Assembly (NCBI GenBank): GCA_031260845.1
Contig: JAISKR010000117.1
Coordinates: forward strand, 1-6,047
DNA from: Bacteroidales bacterium
GTDB lineage: Bacteria; Bacteroidota; Bacteroidia; Bacteroidales; UBA4181
Direction of reading: 5' to 3'
Length of the DNA stretch: 6,047 bases
Shown here piece by piece: positions 1 through 6,047 of the stretch. Under the pieces are notes generated by a model. That model was not told the DNA's origin and made no database searches. It was given only the letters and a program-made list of their open reading frames with translations. Made by a program: the position numbers and the translations under genes. How positions within the stretch are numbered: the first letter of the stretch is position 1; each line of letters opens with the position of its first letter.

Positions 1-75
1 GCAGGTCCCGGTAAAGATTTCCCACTGCGGGACAACGGACTGCTCGGACCTGTCAGTTTGGTGGTGGCGGAATAA
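1..75 (+). CDS. C-terminal end of an unidentified protein, possibly a glycoside hydrolase (5' truncated by the window edge)
   Basis: Frame 1 is open from the first base to a TAA at 73-75 and encodes 24 residues, beginning AGPGKDFPLRDNGLLGP and ending in VVAE. The D-x-GLLGPV-x-L pattern followed by a short hydrophobic strand resembles the last strand of the sugar-binding beta-sandwich domains that close some Bacteroidota glycoside hydrolases. That link is from memory and rests on very few residues, so the function is a guess. The reading frame itself is credible because it ends cleanly 78 bp before the serpin start on the same strand. No hairpin terminator follows it, so read-through into the serpin is possible. 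Confidence 0.5.
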   Translation, partial: AGPGKDFPLRDNGLLGPVSLVVAE

Positions 76-111
76 ACAAAAAAAATGCTGACGCCATGCA
101 ACGTTTTTAAA

Positions 112-119
112 CATTTTTG
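112..119 (+). promoter_or_regulatory. Weak candidate -7 element for the serpin gene
   Basis: CATTTTTG at 112-119 matches the Bacteroides -7 consensus TAnnTTTG at all fixed positions except the first T. It lies 34 bp before the serpin start at 154. No good TTTG -33 element is present at the expected distance; GCTG at 87-90 is the nearest and matches only half. The whole 76-153 gap is AT-rich and holds no other recognisable signal. Confidence 0.2.
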
Positions 120-153
120 CATCATATATATGAACCTTAAAATCATATTGGAT

Positions 154-1395
154 ATGAAAAAGAAATTGTTTTACATTGCATTCATCAGTCTTTGGGGCTG
201 CGTAGTTTCATGCAACAAGGAATCGGGTGACAATCCGATTGACGCTGAATTGGCGAAACCAATCGAATTGACATTAAAACAAGCCGAGCGGGCAAGTTTG
301 GACAATCGTTTTTCGTTTGTGATGTTCCAAAACGTGGCGAAAACAAACGCTAATACGTTTTTTTCGCCGCTAAGTCTGAACATGGCGCTGGGAATGTTGT
401 ACAACGGCACAACGGGCGACACTCGCGATGAAATGGCGGAAGTGTTCGGCGTTACAGGTTTTACCGATAAAGAGTTCAACGAGTATTACCGGAAAATGTC
501 GGAAGCCTTACAAGATATTGACCCCTTGACGGAAATCCAACTTGCCAATTCAATATGGTATCTCACAGGGTTTCCTGTGAAAAAGCCCTTTCTTGACGTC
601 AACCAACAATATTTCGATGCACAGGTTAAAGACCTTGATTTCAGCGATTCCAAAGCAGCAGACATTATTAATAACTGGTGTGCCGAAAAAACAAAAGACC
701 GGATAACGAAAATTGTGAACAATCCAATACCCGATGAAGTGGTGATGTATCTGATTAACGCAGTTTACTTTAAAAGCCAATGGAAATTTGCCTTTGAGAA
801 AAGTCAAAGCAGGGAAAGCGATTTTACGCTGGAAAGCGGCAAAAAAGAGAAAGTTACGCTAATGGAACAAACCATTACTCTGCCTTATTATGCCGACGAA
901 CATATACAATGCGTAGAAATGCCATACGGAAATCAGGCGTTCAGTATGGTGGCAATTCTTCCGCAAGAAGGCAGGACAATGGAACAATTAAGAGATTATT
1001 TGGATAATGACACATGGAAGGCTATATCCGGAAAATTTTACCAACAAAATATATATTTGAAATTACCGCGTTTTAAAATCGAATGTGATTTGCCCCTCAA
1101 AGAACCGGTATATGATGCAGGTTTGAAATTAATTTTCTCGGGTGGCTTCAACAATATATCCGATAAAAAATTACGGGTTTCAGAAATCAAGCAAAAAACA
1201 TTTGTAGAAGTGAATGAAGAAGGCACAGAAGCGGCTGCCGCAACAGTGATTGGATTTGAGGTGACGTCCGTACCTCCGGATCAGTCGGCAGTACCCGTCC
1301 CGTTTTTTGCCGACCGCCCATTTTTATATCTGATTAAAGAAAAAAGTACAGGCGTCATTCTGTTTATCGGACGAATGGATGAACCGAAGGAATAG
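154..1395 (+). CDS. Serpin-family serine/cysteine protease inhibitor, predicted lipoprotein
   Basis: A 413-residue serpin, the usual length for the fold plus a signal peptide. The ATG at 154 is preferred over in-frame ATGs at 85 and 130 because it gives a classic type II signal: MKKK, a hydrophobic core, and the lipobox VVSC with lipidated C20. The polar acidic tail after it (NKESGD) is compatible with surface exposure in Bacteroidota. Serpin landmarks are all present: FFSPLS at 69-74, N202/F206/K207/W210 in the NAVYFKSQW block, the hinge EEGTEAAAAT at 355-364, and a full match to the PROSITE serpin signature at 384-394 (FFADRPFLYLI). The small-residue hinge indicates an inhibitory serpin that traps proteases covalently by loop insertion. 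Such lipoproteins in Bacteroidales, for example miropin of Tannerella, block host proteases; a similar role here is inferred. Target specificity is unknown. Confidence 0.95.
   Translation: MKKKLFYIAFISLWGCVVSCNKESGDNPIDAELAKPIELTLKQAERASLDNRFSFVMFQNVAKTNANTFFSPLSLNMALGMLYNGTTGDTRDEMAEVFGVTGFTDKEFNEYYRKMSEALQDIDPLTEIQLANSIWYLTGFPVKKPFLDVNQQYFDAQVKDLDFSDSKAADIINNWCAEKTKDRITKIVNNPIPDEVVMYLINAVYFKSQWKFAFEKSQSRESDFTLESGKKEKVTLMEQTITLPYYADEHIQCVEMPYGNQAFSMVAILPQEGRTMEQLRDYLDNDTWKAISGKFYQQNIYLKLPRFKIECDLPLKEPVYDAGLKLIFSGGFNNISDKKLRVSEIKQKTFVEVNEEGTEAAAATVIGFEVTSVPPDQSAVPVPFFADRPFLYLIKEKSTGVILFIGRMDEPKE
1216..1302 (+). other. Reactive centre loop of the serpin
   Basis: This stretch encodes residues 355-383. 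Counting 17 residues from the hinge glutamate E355 (P17), as in alpha-1-antitrypsin, gives P15 G357, P14 T358, P12-P9 all alanine, and a P1-P1' bond at T371-S372, followed by VPP as P2'-P4'. The segment from P1' to the conserved RPF is 19 residues against 12 in alpha-1-antitrypsin, so the loop is about 7 residues longer on the primed side and the scissile bond could be shifted. The P1 assignment is an inference from the 17-residue rule. Confidence 0.75.
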
Positions 1396-1401
1396 ACAGG
1401 G

Positions 1402-2298
1402 TTACAGCATATTTGCAACCTTTGCCGGTAATTCATCCGGGTGTATCCATTCCATTTCCGCATCGCGGGCAAACCATGTCAATTGGCGTTTGGCATAGCG
1501 GCGGGTATTGCGTTGGATAAGCGTGACGGCTGTTGCCAAATCGCAGACGCCGTTCATATAATCGAAAAGTTCCTTGTAGCCCACTGTGTTGAGGGCGTTG
1601 AGATGGCGAAAAGGGTACAACCTTTCTGCCTCTTGCAGCAGACCGGCATCCATCATCTGTGTTGTACGAAGGTTGATGCGCTCAAAGAGTTCCTCGCGGG
1701 GGCGGTTCAGCATGATTTTGACAATATCGAAAGGGCGCTCGCGGTGGGTGTTGGTCAGAAACGACGAATAGGGTTTGCCTGTTTGCAGGCTCACTTCAAT
1801 GGCTTTCATCATGCGTTTATGATTGCTCAAATCGACTTTGGCATAGTGTTCGGGGTCGAGCAGTTTCAGTTGCCGCCGCAGGTATTCGACGCCTTGGGTT
1901 TCAAACCATTCGGCAACGGTTTTGCGAATTTCGGCGTCAACGGTCGGGAAGTCGTCAATGCCGCGCACCACCGCATCGACATACAAGCCGGAACCGCCTG
2001 TCATGATGACGACAGGGTGTTGCAGGAACAAACGGTCAAGCAGTGCAAGGCATTCCTGTTCGAACATACTGACGTTATAATAGTCGTGAATGGAAAGATG
2101 ACCGATGAAATGATGCGGCACGGCGGCAAGTTCTTCATCATCGGGAACAGCCGTGCCAATACGCATTTCGCGATACATTTGCCGTGAGTCGCAGGATATG
2201 ATTTCGGTATGCAGCATTTGAGCCGCAGCAACGGCAGCCTGAGTCTTCCCTGCCGCCGTAGCGCCGACCAACACCAACAATATCGGTTTGCCCGACAT
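1402..2298 (-). CDS. miaA: tRNA dimethylallyltransferase (isopentenyl-tRNA transferase)
   Basis: MiaA transfers the dimethylallyl group from dimethylallyl diphosphate to N6 of A37 in tRNAs that read codons starting with U; the product is the substrate for MiaB methylthiolation. The protein has 298 residues, slightly shorter than E. coli MiaA (316). Visible family motifs are the P-loop GATAAGKT at 12-19, the DSRQMYR block at 37-43, PHHFIGH at 61-67, GGSGLY at 101-106 (S103 where E. coli has a catalytic Thr, also a hydroxyl residue), HKRMMKAIEV at 160-169, GYKE at 240-243 and RRYAKRQLTWF at 266-276. The ATG at 2298 puts the P-loop at the normal distance from the N-terminus. It begins 3 bp after the isomerase gene's stop, so co-transcription is expected; no promoter is seen between them. 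Many Bacteroidetes carry two miaA copies; which one this is cannot be told. Confidence 0.97.
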   Translation of the reverse strand: MSGKPILLVLVGATAAGKTQAAVAAAQMLHTEIISCDSRQMYREMRIGTAVPDDEELAAVPHHFIGHLSIHDYYNVSMFEQECLALLDRLFLQHPVVIMTGGSGLYVDAVVRGIDDFPTVDAEIRKTVAEWFETQGVEYLRRQLKLLDPEHYAKVDLSNHKRMMKAIEVSLQTGKPYSSFLTNTHRERPFDIVKIMLNRPREELFERINLRTTQMMDAGLLQEAERLYPFRHLNALNTVGYKELFDYMNGVCDLATAVTLIQRNTRRYAKRQLTWFARDAEMEWIHPDELPAKVANML

Positions 2299-2304
2299 TC
2301 ATCA
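2296..2304 (-). other. Tandem stop / start junction TGATGAATG between the isomerase gene and miaA
   Basis: Read on the minus strand, the isomerase stop TGA (2304-2302) is followed at once by a second in-frame TGA (2301-2299) and then the miaA ATG (2298-2296), all in one reading frame. This spacing favours translational coupling by reinitiation. The two stops would also guard against a read-through fusion. No strong Shine-Dalgarno sequence sits just upstream, which is normal in Bacteroidota. Confidence 0.7.
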
Positions 2305-4404
2305 ATAGAATTTCGACCGCATATCCTTAATGTCAGCGGCTTTGTTGATAGCCTGCATGGATTCGGATATGGAACGGTTGACGGAAGTCGAATTGAGGCG
2401 GATTTTGGCTTGTTCAAAAGAAGCGCTGTCCGGTGCGGAAATTTGCTTCACGGTCAGCAGAAACACGCCATTAGCGCCTTCTATCGGTTGCGAAATGTTG
2501 CCTTCGTCCAGTACGGAAGCGGCTGCAATCAATTTCGGTTCAATACCTGCGCCGGGCACCGAAAAAGACGAGAATGTGATAGATGAAGCCGATTCTACCG
2601 GCAAGCCCAACTGCAATGCCAAATCGCTGAAAGATGCTGCTTTTCCTGCCGCATCCGCCAAGGTGGCAGACAACTGTTCCGCTTTCTTTTCCCTTCTAAC
2701 GGTCAGATTGACCTCTGTTTGCACTTGTTGCAGAGGTGCAAAACCTTCCTCGCGTATGTCTTTCAGAATGGCGACCACGTAGGCGTCGGGCAAGTTGAAT
2801 ACGTCTGAAACTTCGCCTTTTTTGGCGCCGTAAGCCCAGCGTACTATCTGCCGTGCCTGAGTCAACCCTACTATCTGCCTGTCGTTTTCGCCAAGATAAC
2901 TTGCCACCCGTTTATTCAGGTTTTGTGCGGTTGCCGTTTCATTGAAACGGTCATCCGTGCGGTTTTCCATTGCAAATTTGCTTGCCTGCGAGTACAAAAT
3001 CTGTTCTGTCCGCGAACTCGGCGTAATGTGATATTGAAGAGTGGCAATCTGCACTTTCTTCACTTCCTTTCCGCGTTCGGTCACCTGTCCGATAAAAATA
3101 CCCTGCTGGGTTTCCGTTTTCATCACTTCGCCCTTTTTCAAGTCGAAGAATTGCGCAAATATCGAACCGGCAGCGGTTGTGCTTTCCTGTATCCAGCCTA
3201 TGTCGCCGTTATTGGTGGTTACAGAGGGGTCTGCCGAATATTGCAGCGCCAACTTTGCAAAATCTGCACCGCCTTCAATGGCTTTCTTGATGCTGTCTGC
3301 CCTTGCGGTAAGGATAGCGGCGGTTTCCGACTGTTGACGTGGGATAATCACTATCGAGCGTGCTTTTACGGAATCGGGACGGTTTTCAATCTTGGCAAGC
3401 CGCGCCACTTTCAGCACGTCGCCATCGGTATAGGCGTCCGATATATCGCCCAAATTGCCGTTAAACAGGGATGCTACCTGTTCAGGAAGTTGCTCTTGGG
3501 TGTAAAATTTCTTATCGGCAGGAACATTGGAATTGAGATTGACAAACTGATTGGCGTCAGGGGCTGTCATAAATTCGGGTATCCTCTTTTCCATCCATTT
3601 GTTGCCTGCTGTGCGGTCATCATCCGAAGGAACAATGTTGAAAACGACATATTCAATGTCGCGAGTCGCTTTTTGTTCCCATTGTTGCCTGTTCTCGTTG
3701 TAGTATTTTTTCATGTCGGAAGTGGTCAACTTAATGGTACTGTCGGCGATGGAACTATACGGTTTCAGGATATAGTCGAAATCCACCTTCCGGTTTATTT
3801 CGTTGTTTTCATTTTCAATAAGAAATTTCGGGGTAAACAAGCCCTTTGAAATCAAGTTAATGTACTTCTGTGCGAAACGTTCTTTGAGCAATTCCTTTTC
3901 AAGCATATTCCACTCGGCGGCTGCCTGCGGGTCGTTGTTCTTGTTTTTCAGGAAACTGATGAGCGCTGCACGGTCAAAATCGCCCGTTTCAGGGTTGGTG
4001 AAAGCGGGAATCTGCCTGATGGTGGGGCTGGGATTGGGTCCTTGAATCAAATCGAACAACTCTTCCGGCGATACGGTCATGCCCACTTTTTTGTATTCCT
4101 GCGTCGCAATTTCATCATTAATCAGCATCTGCCACGCACGTTCACGCACCATTTCCTGCGTATTTTCGTCAAGGCTGCTGCTGCCGGTCATGCGCTGTTG
4201 CTGCGCCTGATACTGCTGCGTCAGTTCGGTGACTCGTTGCTCGAAATCCTGATAGGAAACAGATTTCCCGTTGATTTCAACAACGTCATAACTCGTATTG
4301 CCGCGCGGAACAAAGTCGCCAACAATAAATGCCAACAAGGAAATACCAATCACAACCGAAACGATAATTCCCCCTTTTCTTCTAATGTCCTCTAATACTG
4401 CCAT
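2302..4404 (-). CDS. Membrane-anchored PpiD/SurA-type peptidylprolyl isomerase (periplasmic folding factor)
   Basis: A 700-residue protein with PpiD-like architecture: a short cytoplasmic N-terminus, one membrane helix at about 11-31, a SurA_N-like chaperone region at about 38-250 (Q-rich coiled segment at 60-72), one parvulin domain at about 345-445, and a long C-terminal region. The parvulin core is recognised by FAKLALQYSADP at 382-393 and NGDIGWI at 399-405. A second block, GAKKGEVSDVFNLPDAY at 526-542, resembles the C-terminal half of another parvulin fold. The expected role is to hold or fold secreted and outer-membrane proteins while tethered to the inner membrane. Two positions usually occupied by histidine in active parvulins are S350 and F437, so catalysis may be lost and the protein may act mainly as a chaperone, as proposed for E. 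coli PpiD. The start at 4404 fits the membrane anchor. Name left open because PpiD and SurA lineages blur in this phylum. Confidence 0.92.
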   Translation of the reverse strand: MAVLEDIRRKGGIIVSVVIGISLLAFIVGDFVPRGNTSYDVVEINGKSVSYQDFEQRVTELTQQYQAQQQRMTGSSSLDENTQEMVRERAWQMLINDEIATQEYKKVGMTVSPEELFDLIQGPNPSPTIRQIPAFTNPETGDFDRAALISFLKNKNNDPQAAAEWNMLEKELLKERFAQKYINLISKGLFTPKFLIENENNEINRKVDFDYILKPYSSIADSTIKLTTSDMKKYYNENRQQWEQKATRDIEYVVFNIVPSDDDRTAGNKWMEKRIPEFMTAPDANQFVNLNSNVPADKKFYTQEQLPEQVASLFNGNLGDISDAYTDGDVLKVARLAKIENRPDSVKARSIVIIPRQQSETAAILTARADSIKKAIEGGADFAKLALQYSADPSVTTNNGDIGWIQESTTAAGSIFAQFFDLKKGEVMKTETQQGIFIGQVTERGKEVKKVQIATLQYHITPSSRTEQILYSQASKFAMENRTDDRFNETATAQNLNKRVASYLGENDRQIVGLTQARQIVRWAYGAKKGEVSDVFNLPDAYVVAILKDIREEGFAPLQQVQTEVNLTVRREKKAEQLSATLADAAGKAASFSDLALQLGLPVESASSITFSSFSVPGAGIEPKLIAAASVLDEGNISQPIEGANGVFLLTVKQISAPDSASFEQAKIRLNSTSVNRSISESMQAINKAADIKDMRSKFY

Positions 4405-4447
4405 ATATATTGCAAATTTTTAATGTTTTGGTCAAAAAATAACGGCA

Positions 4448-4481
4448 CGAAGATATAAAAAAAAGCAATACCAAATGCAAA
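4448..4481 (-). promoter_or_regulatory. Candidate Bacteroides-type promoter for the isomerase-miaA operon
   Basis: On the minus strand TATCTTCG at 4455-4448 matches seven of eight positions of the pattern TAnnTTTG, counting the two free positions. TTTG occurs upstream at 4481-4478 (22-nt gap) and at 4475-4472 (16-nt gap); the usual spacing is near 19-21, so neither is ideal. The element lies about 45 bp before the isomerase ATG at 4404. A weaker alternative is AAAATTTG at 4420-4413, which is too close to the start codon to be convincing. Confidence 0.35.
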
Positions 4482-4520
4482 AGATGAATTTTCCTTGCGT
4501 AAATTTATTTTTTTTTCAGA

Positions 4521-4538
4521 AATAGGTAGCCCCCTATT
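4521..4538. repeat. Perfect 6-bp inverted repeat, hairpin candidate in the spacer
   Basis: AATAGG (4521-4526) and CCTATT (4533-4538) pair perfectly around the 6-base loop TAGCCC. It overlaps the stop codon of the protease remnant (4539-4537). On the minus strand the hairpin is followed by a run of A, and the nine-T tract at 4508-4516 lies 5' of it on the + strand, so neither strand shows the hairpin-then-T order of an intrinsic terminator. It may be a weak transcript-end structure left from the protease gene, or chance. Confidence 0.4.
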
Positions 4539-4710
4539 ACCTGCTCTTATCCGGTACTGCGGGAACAGGCGGCAAAGGTTTGTAATTTTTCAGTTCTTCT
4601 AAAATCACTTCTATCGCTTTGTTCAACGGTTCGTCTATTCCGGCATATTCCCGTGCGGGGTCGTTTTCGACGACGATGTCTGGGTCAACGCCGTGACCTT
4701 CGATAATCCA
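4537..4710 (-). pseudogene. C-terminal remnant of a tricorn-type S41 protease
   Basis: A frame of 57 codons ends at TAA (4539-4537) and has no start codon of its own; it is preceded in frame by TGA (4713-4711). The translation begins WIIEGHGVDPDIVVEND and continues through PAREYAGIDEPLNKAIEVIL to a proline-rich tail ending DKSR. The pattern GHGVxPDI-V-x-NDPA-x-E-Y-x-G-x-D-x-x-L-N-x-AI is, as I recall it, the extreme C-terminus of the large tricorn-homologue proteases (about 1,080 residues) common in Bacteroidota, which degrade peptides and carry the catalytic serine well upstream of this piece. The remaining residues look undamaged, so the loss seems recent. Codons upstream of the TGA show no tricorn similarity, putting the break at about 4711-4732, next to the flippase stop. 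The family call is from memory of the motif; the truncation is seen directly. Confidence 0.75.
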
Positions 4711-4729
4711 TCAAAATGTTCGTAGATAG

Positions 4730-6047
4730 TTACACAAAATACAGAATCCTGTGGTCAATCAGTATGAACACGATGCCAATGAGTATGGAATAAAAGACAT
4801 ACCAGCCTGTCGGGATGTAGGATTGAGGCGTTATTTTCAGTCTTCGATAAACGTAGGCTATCAATATGAATTTTTCGAGAATATGAATCAATCCCGAACC
4901 GAGCGCAATGCCTACCACGCCGTAATATTGCACGAAAAACAGGGATGTAGGCACATTGAGTATCAATTCGACAATGGAAGCCCGCATCAGCACTTTTGTT
5001 TTTTTCATCCCTATCAGGATGGTTTGCGGAAAAACCAACCTGCTGATAATCATCAACTGATACACCATAAATACGTCGGCTGCACGATAAAAACTTGGGT
5101 TGAACAACAGATTTCCGTAAAGCCATTTACTGAAAATCATTATCAGAATGGACAAGGGAAAAAGAAAGTGCATCAACGTCAACGATTTCTTTTTGATTTC
5201 GTTCAGCACGTTTGGAATGTCCTTTTTGACCGAAAAACGGGGGATGAGCGCATTGTGCAAGCCGGAAGCCATCATCACCACGAAGGGTAATTCCTTGCAG
5301 CCGTAACGGAAAATGGCGAAGTTTTCCTTGTTGAAGGCTATCGTTGCCACCAATCCGTCCAAATATTGCGTGGAACCGCTGAGCAAAGCGCTGAAAATGA
5401 TGGGATAACCCACATACAGGTTGTTGAGGATAAATGGCATGGACAACTTAAATTCCGCATAACGATAAAGCAGGGCTATCAAATAGATAAAACGCAGAAA
5501 ATTGACGATAATCAGTCCCCAAATGGCTGATTCTACACCCATTCCCATCATCACAGGAACGCAAACGGCAAAGATTTGCAGCACAGTGGCGATAATACCA
5601 TACCAGAATATGTGCAGCGGCTTGTTTTGCAGCAGGTAGATGTGCTCAATGAGCGGCGCAGTGTTGCTCAGTATGAAATAAATGATGAGCAAAAAAGGAT
5701 ACGGAATTTTGGAACCTGTTGCCTGATGAAAACTGGCGTGGTAAATCAGCCATATCAACAGGGCAAAGACAATGCTAAACACCAACAGCAGGATGAAGGC
5801 GTTGAACAGTTCGGGCGACTTGCCGTCCACCCGTTTGTGCTGCACAAAAGCCAGACTGCGCTTTGAAAGGGGCAGGAATGACTGGATAATGCCCGTCACC
5901 CAAAAGAAACTCAGTGCGCCGCTAATGTAGAGCAGCATTTCCCAATCGCCGATGTCGCCCTCTGACAGCGGCACTTTGGTGAAATAGATGCTGATGACGA
6001 GAAAGCACAAAAAGCGCATCAGTTGAAATACCTGAAGCGCTGACACA
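4730..6047 (-). CDS. Polysaccharide flippase (Wzx-like, MOP superfamily), probably 5' truncated by the window edge
   Basis: At least 438 residues, highly hydrophobic, with about 12 predicted membrane helices, at roughly 8-24, 36-60, 82-103, 117-134, 147-168, 172-195, 212-234, 248-266, 290-311, 323-346, 355-376, 379-401 and 414-433 (13 stretches counted, one perhaps not spanning). The segment GYPIIFSALLSGSTQYLDG at 213-231 followed by FAIFRYGCKELPF at 243-255 and NALIPRF at 265-271 matches a Bacteroidales family of lipopolysaccharide/O-antigen flippases. These move undecaprenyl-linked sugar units across the inner membrane for polymerisation or ligation. The leftmost possible start is GTG at 6046-6044, but the frame is open to the edge and that start would begin almost inside the first helix, so the true start is likely just outside. 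The TAA is at 4732-4730, 19 bp before the protease remnant. Confidence 0.9.
   Translation of the reverse strand, partial: VSALQVFQLMRFLCFLVISIYFTKVPLSEGDIGDWEMLLYISGALSFFWVTGIIQSFLPLSKRSLAFVQHKRVDGKSPELFNAFILLLVFSIVFALLIWLIYHASFHQATGSKIPYPFLLIIYFILSNTAPLIEHIYLLQNKPLHIFWYGIIATVLQIFAVCVPVMMGMGVESAIWGLIIVNFLRFIYLIALLYRYAEFKLSMPFILNNLYVGYPIIFSALLSGSTQYLDGLVATIAFNKENFAIFRYGCKELPFVVMMASGLHNALIPRFSVKKDIPNVLNEIKKKSLTLMHFLFPLSILIMIFSKWLYGNLLFNPSFYRAADVFMVYQLMIISRLVFPQTILIGMKKTKVLMRASIVELILNVPTSLFFVQYYGVVGIALGSGLIHILEKFILIAYVYRRLKITPQSYIPTGWYVFYSILIGIVFILIDHRILYFV

Noticed and set aside
85..153. Longer serpin start at 85 (or 130)
   Set aside because: These would put 23 or 8 residues before a clear lipoprotein signal peptide, and the region reads as AT-rich leader.
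1441..2187. 248-codon open frame on the + strand
   Set aside because: It lies wholly antisense to miaA, whose motifs are unmistakable, and its translation (Cys/His-rich, no recognisable motif) looks like a shadow.
2923..3849. 308-codon open frame on the + strand
   Set aside because: Antisense to the isomerase gene; the translation has many Cys, Phe and Arg and no family features, as expected of a shadow frame.
4165..4225. GCTG/CTGCTG-rich stretch as a DNA repeat
   Set aside because: It encodes the Gln-rich coiled segment of the isomerase (residues about 60-72) and flanking residues; simple codon bias explains it.
4521..4538. Intrinsic terminator at the inverted repeat
   Set aside because: The stem is short and the following bases on the minus strand are A-rich; on the + strand the T-tract precedes the stem, so the order is wrong on both strands.
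4711..4732. Simple nonsense mutation as the cause of the protease break
   Set aside because: One base change could explain the TGA, but codons upstream of it do not look like tricorn protease and the flippase gene ends there, so a structural break fits better.
4751..5290. 179-codon open frame on the + strand
   Set aside because: Antisense to the flippase; His/Gln-rich composition is the mirror of a membrane protein's codons, not a real gene.
1..6047. CRISPR array, tRNA/rRNA gene, insertion sequence or novel defence system
   Set aside because: No spaced direct repeats, cloverleaf-like sequence, transposase motifs or defence-type domains were seen on either strand; nearly all of the window is filled by recognisable genes.

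Overview
The window looks like chromosomal DNA from a member of the Bacteroidota, most likely order Bacteroidales. Evidence: a lipobox-bearing serpin, a PpiD/SurA-like isomerase and a MiaA of the type found in that group, a Bacteroidales-style polysaccharide flippase, AT-rich leaders without clear Shine-Dalgarno sequences, and a promoter candidate that resembles the Bacteroides -33/-7 pattern rather than sigma-70. Genus cannot be told from the sequence alone.

Layout. On the + strand are the last 24 codons of an unseen gene (1-75), possibly a carbohydrate-active enzyme, then a complete lipoprotein serpin (154-1395). The serpin converges on a minus-strand block with only 6 bp between stop codons. 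In transcription order (right to left) that block holds: a polysaccharide flippase running off the right edge (6047-4730); a 57-codon remnant of the C-terminus of a tricorn-type S41 protease (4710-4537); a spacer with a perfect short inverted repeat and a promoter candidate (4536-4405); a 700-residue membrane-anchored PpiD/SurA-type isomerase (4404-2302); and miaA (2298-1402), which starts 3 bp after the isomerase stop in the same reading frame, behind two tandem TGA codons.

How the genes relate. The isomerase (envelope protein folding) and miaA (tRNA A37 prenylation) look like a two-gene operon. The serpin is a separate unit that probably protects the cell surface from host or neighbour proteases. 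The flippase belongs to surface polysaccharide export, and the gene order suggests a polysaccharide locus begins beyond the right edge. The junction between flippase and protease remnant looks like a rearrangement scar.

I see no CRISPR array, RNA gene, insertion sequence or clearly new multi-gene system. The items most worth a second look are the protease remnant, the isomerase lacking the usual parvulin histidines, and the serpin's long reactive loop.
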